Shown here piece by piece: positions 19,014 to 27,520 of a DNA stretch of 62,866 nucleotides. The notes under the pieces are model-generated. The model was not told where the DNA came from, searched no databases, and saw only the letters and a program-made list of their open reading frames with translations. Within the stretch, counting starts at the first letter, position 1. Every line of letters begins with the position of its first letter. Source of the DNA: Canicola haemoglobinophilus (lineage in GTDB: Bacteria > Pseudomonadota > Gammaproteobacteria > Enterobacterales > Pasteurellaceae); assembly GCF_002015075.1 (NCBI RefSeq), contig NZ_MUXZ01000010.1:1-62866 (forward strand). Reading direction: 5' to 3'. The position numbers were made by a program, and so were the translations under genes.

Positions 19014-20435
19014 ATGGCAATTTCTCAATCCGAAAAAATCTCACCAATAGTGTTCAGCATTGCTGGAAATACCTATGAAATCACACCGCACTTATGGCAA
19101 AAAAATCAGCAACAACATCAACTTCTTCTACGTTATTTCGCTATTCCCTTACAAGAAAATGAACAAACTTTGTGGCTAGGCATTGATAGCCTAAATAATA
19201 TTAATGCCTGCGAAACATTTGCTTTTTTATATGGAAAAATTGTAGAACCTGTTTTGCTTGATAATCAATTACTTAAGCGGTTATTACAAAATTTATCGCC
19301 GCAACAAAATAAAAAGAACATATTGGTTGAAGAACCTCTTATCAATCAATATGCACAAGAACATGAAGTAGAAATAGCACAAAAATCAGATGAGCCTGTT
19401 ATTCAATTATTAGATCAAATTTTTGAAAATGCCTTAAAGCAAAATACTTCCGACATTCATATTGAACCCCAAAGTAACTGTGTGCAGATACGTTTCAGAA
19501 TAGATGGTATTTTACAATGCCAATCCCCTATTCCTCTTTCTCTTAGTCATCGCATTATTTCACGCTTAAAATTATTGGCAAAATTAGATATTAGTGAAAC
19601 TCGCTTACCTCAAGATGGACGATTTCATTTCAAAACTACTTTTTCCGACTTATTGGATTTTCGCCTCTCAACACTTCCAACCAATATGGGAGAAAAAGCG
19701 GTATTGCGTTTACAACAAAATAAACCTGTACAGTTGAGTTTTTCCGAACTGGGCATGACAACAATGCAACAAAAACTTTTCCAACAAGCCCTATCTCAGC
19801 CGCAAGGACTTATTTTAGTGACAGGACCAACGGGAAGTGGAAAAAGTATCTCACTTTACACCGCACTTCAGTTCTTAAATGATGAACATAAACATATTAT
19901 GACTGCGGAAGATCCCATAGAAATAGAGTTAAAAGGGATTATCCAATGCCAAATAAATCCACAAATTGGCTTGGATTTTAGCCGATTATTGCGCACCTTT
20001 CTTCGTCAAGATCCTGATGTGATTATGCTGGGAGAAATTCGTGATAATGAAAGTGCCACAATCGCATTAAGAGCGGCACAAACAGGACATTTGGTTCTTT
20101 CTACTTTACACACAAATGATGCGCCTTCTGCCATTTCTCGCTTACTGCAATTGGGCATAAAACAACATGAAATCGACAATAGTTTATTGCTCGTGATAGC
20201 TCAGCGGTTAGTGCGAAAAAAATGCCAACATACAGAACATGAAAACTGTACTTGTCATCAAGGTTATCAAGGTCGGATTGGAGTTTATCAATTTTTACAA
20301 CCGCACTTGATAGATAATCAGATTCGCTATCAAACAGATTATCGTCATTTGCGTGAAAGCGCTATGGAAAAAGTGCGGTCAGAAATCACAGATTTAGCCG
20401 AAATAGATCGGGTTATAGGGCAAGCTAATGAATAA
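19014..20435 (+). CDS. pilB: Type IV pilus assembly ATPase PilB (DNA-uptake pilus)
   Basis: PilB is the hexameric cytoplasmic ATPase that drives pilus extension and, in Haemophilus, DNA uptake. This 473-residue GspE-family protein has Walker A GPTGSGKS at 271-278, an Asp box around EDPIEIELKG, Walker B DPDVIMLGEIRD and the His box TGHLVLSTLHTNDA. The zinc motif near the C-terminus (CQHTEHENCTC) is present in reduced form. Normally it lies in pilABCD; here no pilA, pilC or pilD flanks it. The ATG has no clear ribosome site, which fits a gene once coupled to an upstream gene. Four USS lie inside or at its edges. Confidence 0.92.
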   Translation: MAISQSEKISPIVFSIAGNTYEITPHLWQKNQQQHQLLLRYFAIPLQENEQTLWLGIDSLNNINACETFAFLYGKIVEPVLLDNQLLKRLLQNLSPQQNKKNILVEEPLINQYAQEHEVEIAQKSDEPVIQLLDQIFENALKQNTSDIHIEPQSNCVQIRFRIDGILQCQSPIPLSLSHRIISRLKLLAKLDISETRLPQDGRFHFKTTFSDLLDFRLSTLPTNMGEKAVLRLQQNKPVQLSFSELGMTTMQQKLFQQALSQPQGLILVTGPTGSGKSISLYTALQFLNDEHKHIMTAEDPIEIELKGIIQCQINPQIGLDFSRLLRTFLRQDPDVIMLGEIRDNESATIALRAAQTGHLVLSTLHTNDAPSAISRLLQLGIKQHEIDNSLLLVIAQRLVRKKCQHTEHENCTCHQGYQGRIGVYQFLQPHLIDNQIRYQTDYRHLRESAMEKVRSEITDLAEIDRVIGQANE

Positions 20436-20477
20436 TATTTAGGAGAAAATTAAAGCTCAATTCTTTGCTTTTACAAA

Positions 20478-20508
20478 TAAAAAACGGATCTTCATGATCC
20501 GCTTTTTA
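20478..20508. terminator. Bidirectional terminator between pilB and corB
   Basis: AAAAACGGATC and GATCCGCTTTTT form a stem with A and T tails, so it serves both convergent genes. Confidence 0.8.
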
Positions 20509-20514
20509 ACTCAT

Positions 20515-21774
20515 CTAAACCTTTTCAACTTTAACCTGTTTGATCATATTATCTGCTACTTCTAATACAGTAATTTTTAAGCCATTGATTTCACATTCTT
20601 TCCCTTCATCAGGAATTTCTTCTAAATGCTCTAAAATCAGTCCATTAAAAGTGCGGGCATCTTCGGTATCTAAATTCCAATTAAATAACTTATTTAAATC
20701 CCGTAAATTCGCAGATCCCTCGATAATAATCGAGCCATCAGATTGTTGCGTCACTTCTTCATCAATAGAAGGAGCGGTTGACGTAGTAAATTCTCCAACG
20801 ATTTCCTCTAAAATATCCTCTAAAGTAACCAATCCTTTAATGTCACCATACTCATCAACCACTAAACCGATACGCTCTTTATTATTGCGGAAGTTAAGTA
20901 ACTGTGCATTTAACTCCGTTCCTTCGGGAATAAAATAAGCCTCATCGACCGCACGAATTAAAGTTTCTTTACTAAACTCATTTTTATCTAACATTAAGCG
21001 ATAAGCTTCTCGAATACGTAAAATGCCAAGAACATTTTCATCAATGCTCCCCTTATAAAATACAACTCGGCTATGTGCAGCGTGATTAAGTTGACGCATG
21101 ATCGCTTTCCAATCGTCATCAATATCAATCCCAGCAATATCATTGCGTGGCACCATAATGTCATCAACGGTTACTTTTTCTAAATCAAGGATAGAAAGTA
21201 GCATTTCTTGGTGCGCAGAAGGAATATATTGACCAGATTGGTTAACTATTGCACGTAATTCCTCTGGACTAAGAGAATGTGCTTTTGCCTCATTTTTTAA
21301 GCGAAACAATTTCATTAGCCCACGAATAAACAAGTTCATAATAAAAACTAATGGGCTAAAGATTTTTAGTAATACGCTAATAATATGACTGGAAAGAAAA
21401 GCGACTTTTTCAGGATAAAGTGCGGCAATAGTTTTAGGGAAAATTTCAGCAAAGATGAGCATAACAAAAGTAAGCAAACCTGTTGCAATAGCCACGCCCA
21501 TATCGCCATATAAACGCATACCAATCAGTGTTGCGATTGCGGATGCAGATATATTGACTAAATTATTACAAATAAGAATTAGGCTAAGTAAAACATCTGT
21601 TTTTTTGAGCAATTTTTCTGTCTTTTGTGCGCCTTTATGCCCTTTTTCTGCAAGAAAGCGCATACGATAACGATTTACTGAAAGTAATCCAGTTTCAGAA
21701 CCAGAAAAATAAGCAGAGAGAATAAGTAAGATAATTAATGTAATAAATAAGGTACTAAGGGGGATGTTATCCAA
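20515..21774 (-). CDS. corB: CNNM/CorB-type transporter-associated protein (HlyC/CorC family)
   Basis: An inner-membrane protein of the CNNM/CorB family (E. coli YfjD), implicated in Mg2+/Co2+ handling. The 419 residues contain an N-terminal DUF21 membrane domain (about 1-190; opening FITLIILLILSAYFSGSETG), a CBS-domain pair (about 200-330; VDDIMVPRNDI and RIGLVVDEYGDIKGLVTLED) and the C-terminal CorC/HlyC domain. Length matches YfjD (420). The gene is divergent from ffh, as in many gamma-proteobacteria. Confidence 0.85.
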   Translation of the reverse strand: MDNIPLSTLFITLIILLILSAYFSGSETGLLSVNRYRMRFLAEKGHKGAQKTEKLLKKTDVLLSLILICNNLVNISASAIATLIGMRLYGDMGVAIATGLLTFVMLIFAEIFPKTIAALYPEKVAFLSSHIISVLLKIFSPLVFIMNLFIRGLMKLFRLKNEAKAHSLSPEELRAIVNQSGQYIPSAHQEMLLSILDLEKVTVDDIMVPRNDIAGIDIDDDWKAIMRQLNHAAHSRVVFYKGSIDENVLGILRIREAYRLMLDKNEFSKETLIRAVDEAYFIPEGTELNAQLLNFRNNKERIGLVVDEYGDIKGLVTLEDILEEIVGEFTTSTAPSIDEEVTQQSDGSIIIEGSANLRDLNKLFNWNLDTEDARTFNGLILEHLEEIPDEGKECEINGLKITVLEVADNMIKQVKVEKV

Positions 21775-22022
21775 AATATAATCCTTTCGTTTTATTCCTA
21801 AGTGTCATTACAATTTCGTTCATGACAAACATAAAAACATTCTATCGTTCAAAGCTCACTTAGCGAGCAATAAGGTACAAGATCATACCTGAATTTGTAC
21901 AAATGATCATTCTTATTCTAGCTATACGGAATAAAATCCCTATAAATTTCTTGCAAATGATGAAAATCCATCAGATTTCAGTATAATTGAGCCAATTTTT
22001 TTCAGAGAATGTAGGATTAAAA

Positions 22023-23399
22023 ATGTTTGAAAATTTATCGGATCGCCTATCAAAAACCTTGCGTAATATTACGGGTAAAGGTCGCTTAACTGAAGATAAT
22101 ATTAAAGATACGTTACGTGAAGTCAGAATGGCGCTATTAGAGGCGGATGTTGCCTTGCCAGTTGTGCGTGAATTTATTAATCAAGTTAAAGAACGCGCGA
22201 TTGGTGAAGAAGTCAATAAAAGTCTTACGCCAGGTCAAGAATTTCTTAAAATTGTTCAAGGCGAATTAGAAAAAGCCATGGGCGTGGCAAATGAGGAACT
22301 CAATTTAGCCACTCAACCTCCCGCCGTGATTTTAATGGCAGGCTTACAGGGTGCTGGTAAAACGACCTCTGTAGGTAAGTTGGCAAAATTCTTGAAAGAG
22401 CGCCATAAAAAGAAAATCATGGTTGTTTCAGCTGACGTTTATCGCCCTGCTGCGATTAAACAATTGGAAACCTTAGCACAATCTATTGGTGTTGATTTTT
22501 ATCCTTCTGATGTTTCACAAAAACCTGTTGAAATTGCACGTGAAGCATTGGCTGATGCGAAACTCAAATTCTATGATGTCTTAATTGTGGATACAGCGGG
22601 CCGTTTACATGTTGACGGCGAAATGATGGAAGAAATTCAACAAATTCATACCGCACTTAATCCAATCGAAACCCTGTTTACTGTGGATGCAATGACGGGG
22701 CAAGATGCTGCAAATACCGCAAAAGCCTTTAACGAAGCCTTACCACTTACAGGGGTAATTTTAACCAAAGTTGATGGTGACGCTCGTGGTGGTGCCGCAC
22801 TTTCCATTCGTCAAATTACGGGTAAACCAATTAAATTCCTTGGTGTTGGAGAGAAAACAGACGCACTAGAACCTTTCCACCCAGATCGCGTTGCCTCTCG
22901 TATTTTAGGAATGGGTGATGTGCTTTCTTTGATCGAAGACTTACAACGTTCGGTAGATCAAGAAAAAGCAGAAAAAATGGCACAAAAATTCAAGAAGGGC
23001 GACAGTTTCACTCTCGAGGATTTTCGTGAACAGCTTATCGAAATGAAAAAAATGGGTGGTATGATGTCCATGCTAGAAAAACTACCGGGCGCTAAAAATC
23101 TTCCCGATCATGTCAAAAATCAAGTTGATGACAAAATGTTCAATAAAATGGAAGCTATCATTAACTCAATGACCTTAAAAGAACGTGCAAATCCAGACAT
23201 TATCAAAGGCTCACGCCGCCGCCGAATTGCTTTAGGTTCAGGCACACAAGTACAAGATGTGAATAAGCTATTGAAACAATTTGATGAAATGCAACGCATG
23301 ATGAAGAAAATGCGTAAAGGTGGTATGGCAAAAATGATGCGTGGAATGCAAGGTATGATGGGCGGTTTAGGTGGATTAGGAAATATGTTTAGACGCTAA
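22023..23399 (+). CDS. ffh: Signal recognition particle GTPase Ffh
   Basis: Ffh with 4.5S RNA delivers nascent membrane proteins to FtsY. The NG domain has the P-loop GLQGAGKTT (near 107), DTAGRLHVDGEMM and TKVDGDARGGAALS; the C-terminal M domain is methionine-rich (MMKKMRKGGMAKMMRGMQG). I start at the ATG at 22023 (MFENLSDRLSK, 458 residues), which has AGGATT upstream. A longer frame from 21987 overlaps the likely TATAAT at 21982-21987. A strong inverted repeat ends the gene. Confidence 0.97.
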   Translation: MFENLSDRLSKTLRNITGKGRLTEDNIKDTLREVRMALLEADVALPVVREFINQVKERAIGEEVNKSLTPGQEFLKIVQGELEKAMGVANEELNLATQPPAVILMAGLQGAGKTTSVGKLAKFLKERHKKKIMVVSADVYRPAAIKQLETLAQSIGVDFYPSDVSQKPVEIAREALADAKLKFYDVLIVDTAGRLHVDGEMMEEIQQIHTALNPIETLFTVDAMTGQDAANTAKAFNEALPLTGVILTKVDGDARGGAALSIRQITGKPIKFLGVGEKTDALEPFHPDRVASRILGMGDVLSLIEDLQRSVDQEKAEKMAQKFKKGDSFTLEDFREQLIEMKKMGGMMSMLEKLPGAKNLPDHVKNQVDDKMFNKMEAIINSMTLKERANPDIIKGSRRRRIALGSGTQVQDVNKLLKQFDEMQRMMKKMRKGGMAKMMRGMQGMMGGLGGLGNMFRR

Positions 23400-23416
23400 T
23401 ATCTATATATGCTTAT

Positions 23417-23443
23417 AGGGCGAGTTATTCACAACTCGCCCTT
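23417..23443. terminator. Bidirectional terminator between ffh and sulP
   Basis: GGGCGAGTT and AACTCGCCC form a 9-bp stem with a 6-base loop between the convergent genes. The T-tail is weak on both sides. Confidence 0.75.
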
Positions 23444-23448
23444 ATTCT

Positions 23449-25185
23449 TTACACTTTTGCTAGCCCTCTAATTTTTCGATAAACCACATCCAAATTTGTA
23501 CTGAAATGAATTTTATTTATTTCCTTCGCTTTCTTCGATTTTACAATGGTTCTTAAAGGCTGAAATTGCATATTACACATATGTAATTCTTGTTCAGGCA
23601 ACATATGCTGAACAAAACGGGTTAATGCATGAATTCCCCCAGCATCAAGTACAGTTACTGCATCACATTGCAATACAATATGTTTAATATCCCGTCCAGT
23701 ATGCGTAGTTTTCTCATGTAAATCCGCAAATAAATTATCTGCGGCAGCAAAAAAGAGCGGTCCACTAATACGATAAACTACCGTATCAGATAAATCTTCA
23801 GGCTGTGCAATCTCAAAAGATTTGGTCATTTCTGCAATAGTACGAATAAACAATAAACTGGCTAAAAGTACGCCAACTGTAATAGCGATAACCATGTCAA
23901 AAATAACAGTAAGCACCAAACAAGTTAGCAATACCGCAATTTCATTCGGACCAGAACGGCGGATCAATTGTACAATTTGCCCTACATTCGCCATATTCCA
24001 AGCCACTACGAGCAATAAAGCCGCCATAGAGGAAAGCGGTAAATAAGATAATGCTTTTGCAAAAAATAGCAGAGAGAATAAAACTAATAAGGCATGAACA
24101 ACACTGGAAATAGGCGAAACCGCCCCTGATTTTACATTTGCAGCCGAGCGAGCAATAGCCGCTGTCGCCGTAATCCCACCTAAGAATGGTGAAGCAATAT
24201 TTCCCAGTCCTTGCGCTAATAGCTCATTATTAGAATGGTGCTTAGTGCTGGTCATATTATCCAAAATCACTGCGCAAAGTAGAGATTCGATTGCGCCTAA
24301 CACTGCCATAGAAAATGCTGCAGGTAATAAGGCTTGTAACGTATTGAAATCCCAAGTAATAACTTCCCCATTTGCATTGGGAATATTCCAAGGCAAGATA
24401 AATTCAGGCAACACATTTGGAATTCCATAACCTGTGGTTCCATCTGATAAAGTGTAAGCAAAAGAAGAGCCAATTGTCGCTACATCAAAACCGAAATGAA
24501 TAAGCGTAATTGATAATAATGTGCCAACAATCACAGCAGGCAAATGACCTGGTATCGCTAAACGAAACTTATGCCATTGAGTAAGTAAGATCAAAGTAAC
24601 TGCCCCTACAGCGGTATCAGCCCAATTAATCGTTGAAAGTGCGGTAAAAATTGCTTGTACTTTGCCAAGATAATGAGCAGGCATTGTAGCAATATCCAAA
24701 CCGAGAAAGTCTTTGATTTGTAAGGTTGCAATAACAATACCAATACCACAAGTAAACCCAAGGGTAACAGAGAGTGGGATATATTCAATCAAACGTCCTA
24801 GTCGAAAAAGCGCCATTAACACCAAAATAACGCCTGACAATAAAGTTGCCATTAATAAGCCACTTAGCCCGAACTGTTGAGTGACTGGATATAAAATCAC
24901 TACAAAAGCAGCCGTAGGCCCAGAAATATTAAAACGAGAACCGCCAGCTAATGCAATGATAATCCCTGCAACAATTGCTGTATATAGCCCATGTTGAGGA
25001 GGCACGCCACTGGCAATAGCCAATGCCATTGACAAAGGAATGGCAATAACCCCGACAGTAAGACCTGCAATAATATCTCTGATTAAATGCGACTTACCGT
25101 AACCTACCTTAAAACTATCTTGCAACGCACTAAAAGGACGAACAGCAAGAAAAATATTTTTCGTTAAAAACCACTTTTTCAACAT
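23449..25185 (-). CDS. SulP-family anion transporter with STAS domain
   Basis: An inner-membrane SLC26/SulP transporter of 578 residues. The membrane domain (about 20-430) has the family hallmark LIRDIIAGLTVGVIAIPLSMA followed by a GVPPQHGLYTA segment, then many hydrophobic helices. The C-terminal STAS domain (about 460-565) carries VLQCDAVTVLDAGGIHAL. Substrate could be sulfate, bicarbonate or a dicarboxylate; the sequence does not decide it. It is a single gene upstream of the tRNA-Ser locus. Confidence 0.88.
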   Translation of the reverse strand: MLKKWFLTKNIFLAVRPFSALQDSFKVGYGKSHLIRDIIAGLTVGVIAIPLSMALAIASGVPPQHGLYTAIVAGIIIALAGGSRFNISGPTAAFVVILYPVTQQFGLSGLLMATLLSGVILVLMALFRLGRLIEYIPLSVTLGFTCGIGIVIATLQIKDFLGLDIATMPAHYLGKVQAIFTALSTINWADTAVGAVTLILLTQWHKFRLAIPGHLPAVIVGTLLSITLIHFGFDVATIGSSFAYTLSDGTTGYGIPNVLPEFILPWNIPNANGEVITWDFNTLQALLPAAFSMAVLGAIESLLCAVILDNMTSTKHHSNNELLAQGLGNIASPFLGGITATAAIARSAANVKSGAVSPISSVVHALLVLFSLLFFAKALSYLPLSSMAALLLVVAWNMANVGQIVQLIRRSGPNEIAVLLTCLVLTVIFDMVIAITVGVLLASLLFIRTIAEMTKSFEIAQPEDLSDTVVYRISGPLFFAAADNLFADLHEKTTHTGRDIKHIVLQCDAVTVLDAGGIHALTRFVQHMLPEQELHMCNMQFQPLRTIVKSKKAKEINKIHFSTNLDVVYRKIRGLAKV

Positions 25186-25274
25186 ATAAATCCCGACAAG
25201 ATGACAGAAAAGACAATATTGTAGCTGAAATTTATTCTAATAATTTGTTTTAGCGCAAGAAAAATAAAAAACAC

Positions 25275-25303
25275 TTGACGGAGTTAGAATAAATCTTTAT
25301 ATT
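25275..25303 (+). promoter_or_regulatory. tRNA-Ser promoter
   Basis: TTGACG at 25275-25280 and TATATT at 25298-25303 are spaced 17 bp and end 18 bp before the tRNA-Ser gene. Confidence 0.65.
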
Positions 25304-25320
25304 CTCGCCCGAACTTGAAT

Positions 25321-25410
25321 GGTGAGATGTCCGAGTGGTTGAAGGAGCACGCCTGGAAAGCGTGTATGTGGGAAACTGCATCGGGGGTTCGAATCCCCCT
25401 CTCACCGCCA
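25321..25410 (+). tRNA. tRNA-Ser(GGA)
   Basis: A 90-nt class II tRNA with encoded CCA. The acceptor stem GGTGAGA pairs with TCTCACC. The anticodon stem CACGC/GCGTG holds the loop CTGGAAA with anticodon GGA. A long variable arm is present and the T-arm reads GGGGGTTCGAATCCCCC. Its last 14 bases are repeated at 36084-36097, marking it as the integration target of the satellite element. Confidence 0.97.
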
Positions 25411-25411
25411 T
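25397..25411 (+). repeat. attL core (tRNA-Ser 3' end)
   Basis: CCCTCTCACCGCCAT is identical to 36084-36098. The tRNA is kept whole on this side, next to the integrase. Confidence 0.85.
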
Positions 25412-25520
25412 GAAACTGTAAAATAATGTTTGTCTTGTCAAAAAAATAGTTAAAAATCAATATTTTAGAAGTTTTTAACTGTTCGCCTTGTAAAAAAAAG
25501 TTTGTCATTGTAATCGCTTG

Positions 25521-25542
25521 ATGTTCCCTTTTATGTTCCCTT
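25521..25542 (+). promoter_or_regulatory. Integrase arm-type site, left
   Basis: The 22-bp sequence starting ATGTTCCCTTTTATGTT recurs at 36001-36022 with one mismatch, near the other att site. Each copy is itself a doubled ATGTTCCCTTTT unit. Paired placement beside both att cores suggests integrase arm-binding sites. Confidence 0.6.
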
Positions 25543-25610
25543 CAAATTTTTGAAGAAAAAAAGGTAACAACAAAGCTATTTTTTTAATCATTTCAAAGAG
25601 ATGCTTAACA

Positions 25611-26822
25611 ATGGCTAAATTTATAAAACCTTTAACAGATACCCAACTCAAAAAACTGAAATTTAGTGAAAAATCCTACACTTTAGGCGATGGAAATAAC
25701 CTTTATATTTTCGTTTCTAGCAAGTCTAAAATATGGCAATTCATATACACCCACCCAACCACTAAAAAGCGCATAAAAAAGAATATTGGTAAATATCCGG
25801 CAGTATCTTTAGCTAAGGCAAGAGAGAAAACTATAAGCTATCTTGAATTATTGGAAGACAATATAGATCCTTTTGAATATGCTGCAGAGCAAGCGGAACA
25901 AGAAAGAAAAAACGCTATTACAGTGCGAGAAATGGCGAATATATGGAAAGATAAGAAAAAATCCGAGGTATTGCCCGCAACTTTTAAGGATTTATGGCAG
26001 CGTTTGGAATTATGGCTTTTTCCTACTTTTGGTGATGTTCCTATTAAAGATATTAAACTGAGCGAAGTTATCAAGCAATTTACCCCAGCTTATGAGATAC
26101 GCCCCGACACTATAAGAAAAGTTTCGCGCTATTTTGTGAGTATTTTAGAGCGTGCGGTTATTCTTGGATATTTAAACTACAACCCTTTATCAAGCATGAA
26201 AGGCGAATTTAGAAAACCAGTTGCAACGCATCAGCCGGCTATTCATTATTCTGAGTTATCCGCCTTTTTATCTTTGTTAGTTAAAGCGCATTTAAACCCT
26301 TTAACAAAGTATCTTATAGAATGGCAACTTTTAACCATGGTGAGACCCGCGGAGGCAGTTCAAGCAGAATGGCATGAGATAGATTTTATTAATAAAACTT
26401 GGCATATTCCAGCGCATAAAATGAAAGGATTAAAAGACCGCAAAAAGCCGCATATAGTCCCTTTATCTTCTCAAGCCTTGGCATTATTAGAGGAGTTAAA
26501 AAAATATAGTTTGCACTCTTCTTATTTGTTCCCAAGCCGACTAGACCATAATAAACACTATAGCAGCGGATCGGCTAATGTTGCGATTAAACGCATAGAC
26601 AACGGCAGCTATAAGGGGAAGTTTACTTCTCACGGTATCAGATCAACAGCAAGAACTTATATGACTGATGTTGGCATTGATCATTTTGTTGCTGAGGCTT
26701 GTCTAGCGCATACAACAGGGAACGAAGTAAGCCGCGTTTATAATCGTTCTAACTATCTTGATGCACGTCGTAGCGCCATGCAAAAATGGGGCGATTATGT
26801 AGAGCAATGCAAAAAGATTTAA
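25611..26822 (+). CDS. int: Tyrosine integrase, P4/CP4-57 type
   Basis: A 403-residue tyrosine recombinase expected to insert the element into tRNA-Ser. The N-terminal DUF4102-type arm domain (about 1-90) has LGDGNNLYIFV and IGKYPAVSLAKAREK. The catalytic domain carries Arg in MVRPAEAVQAEW, the HGIRSTART box, the AHTTG histidine motif and the nucleophile Tyr in RVYNRSNY. It is 200 bp from attL and points into the element, the usual arrangement for P4-like integrases. A hairpin terminator follows. Confidence 0.93.
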   Translation: MAKFIKPLTDTQLKKLKFSEKSYTLGDGNNLYIFVSSKSKIWQFIYTHPTTKKRIKKNIGKYPAVSLAKAREKTISYLELLEDNIDPFEYAAEQAEQERKNAITVREMANIWKDKKKSEVLPATFKDLWQRLELWLFPTFGDVPIKDIKLSEVIKQFTPAYEIRPDTIRKVSRYFVSILERAVILGYLNYNPLSSMKGEFRKPVATHQPAIHYSELSAFLSLLVKAHLNPLTKYLIEWQLLTMVRPAEAVQAEWHEIDFINKTWHIPAHKMKGLKDRKKPHIVPLSSQALALLEELKKYSLHSSYLFPSRLDHNKHYSSGSANVAIKRIDNGSYKGKFTSHGIRSTARTYMTDVGIDHFVAEACLAHTTGNEVSRVYNRSNYLDARRSAMQKWGDYVEQCKKI

Positions 26823-26831
26823 ACTTATCGC

Positions 26832-26857
26832 AAGGCGGAGAATATCCGCCTTTTCTT
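26832..26857 (+). terminator. Terminator after int
   Basis: AAGGCGGA and TCCGCCTT form a stem with a 5-base loop, followed by TTTTC. Confidence 0.75.
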
Positions 26858-27067
26858 GTTGTCTATTATTATATCAAATTGCAATATCTAACTAAATGAA
26901 AAATCAAGCAAAACAGGCTTTTTTTTATTATTTTTTGCGCTTAACAATCGCAAGCAAACCCCCGCCTCGCCCGCGCATTAAAAGGGTATGTTTTAACGCA
27001 AAAATAGCAACCGCCCCACTCCTTGCCAATACTGGAGCCCTTTAACGTTTTAATAGTCGTTTTTATT

Positions 27068-27103
27068 ACGCAATACAACGCAACAAAACGCAAAATAACG
27101 CAG
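27068..27103 (+). repeat. Four phased ACGCAA repeats (10-bp period)
   Basis: ACGCAA begins at 27068, 27078 and 27088, and ACGCAG at 27098. The spacing is exactly 10 bp, one helical turn. This is the pattern of a cooperative DNA-binding site, for example for an AlpA/Vis/Cox-type protein. Confidence 0.65.
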
Positions 27104-27194
27104 ATAAATTCAATCTTTGAAAGCGCTTAATTATTAACCTTTTAAAGCCCTATTATCTCAATCTTTAAAAAAACGCCTTAAATTACATTATTTT

Positions 27195-27258
27195 TGTTAA
27201 ATCCTACTTAACACCCCTCACAAAATGACAAAAAAACGCGCTTTTTATAATCTACACC
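27195..27258 (+). promoter_or_regulatory. Candidate Ogr/Delta-dependent late promoter
   Basis: TATAAT at 27246-27251 is a perfect -10 box without a good -35 (ATGACA at a 15-bp spacing). The inverted repeat TGTTAA-N7-TTAACA at 27195-27213 is centred at 27204, about 54 bp upstream of the expected start near 27258. P2/P4 late promoters carry a TGT-N12-ACA activator site near -55; here the outer TGT and ACA are 13 apart. The element encodes a matching Ogr/Delta protein. Confidence 0.6.
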
Positions 27259-27312
27259 CGAACCGCAACGGAGCATATAGAACGCATACGGAAAGAAAAA
27301 GGGGGCTTAAAT

Positions 27313-27516
27313 GTGACGGAGCAAACCAACAAAGAGCGCTTTATAAACATAGACGAAGTAGAGCATAGAACAGGACTAAAAAAAACAGCGATTTATGAAC
27401 AGATGAAAAAAGGGCTATTCCCAGAAAACATCAATATTTCTTTAAATCGTGTTGTATGGCTAGAAAGTGAAATTAATGACTGGATAGCCGAAAAAATCAG
27501 ACTAAACAGAGGTTAA
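27313..27516 (+). CDS. AlpA-family DNA-binding regulator (first copy)
   Basis: A 67-residue AlpA/MerR-like helix-turn-helix protein. The pattern FINIDEVEHRTGLKKTAIYEQMKKGLFPENINISLNRVVW is shown here in two parts: the helix-turn-helix TGLKKTAIYEQMKKGLFP and the wing NRVVWLESEINDWIAEK. AlpA proteins act as excision factors or transcription switches in P4-like elements. It uses a GTG start preceded by AGGGGG. It is the first gene after the late-type promoter and lies 4 bp from the next gene. Confidence 0.85.
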   Translation: MTEQTNKERFINIDEVEHRTGLKKTAIYEQMKKGLFPENINISLNRVVWLESEINDWIAEKIRLNRG

Positions 27517-27520
27517 CACC

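Larger units (their letters stand above)
26858..27312 (+). promoter_or_regulatory. Non-coding control region between int and the capsid operon
   Basis: No gene is visible in these 455 bp. The region contains phased ACGCAA repeats (27068-27103), an inverted repeat TGTTAA-N7-TTAACA (27195-27213) and a TATAAT box (27246-27251). A second, isolated ACGCAA lies at 26996-27001. It is the likely switch region of the element, for excision and late transcription. Confidence 0.6.

Noticed and set aside
21840..21930. Fur-box-like AAATGATCATTCTTATTC upstream of ffh
   Set aside because: The match to the 19-bp Fur consensus is poor, and neither neighbour is an iron gene.
25250..25508. Two small minus-strand frames over tRNA-Ser
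   Set aside because: They overlap the tRNA and the att region. GGERGIRTPDAVSH-type peptides are a common artefact of tRNA-Ser translation.
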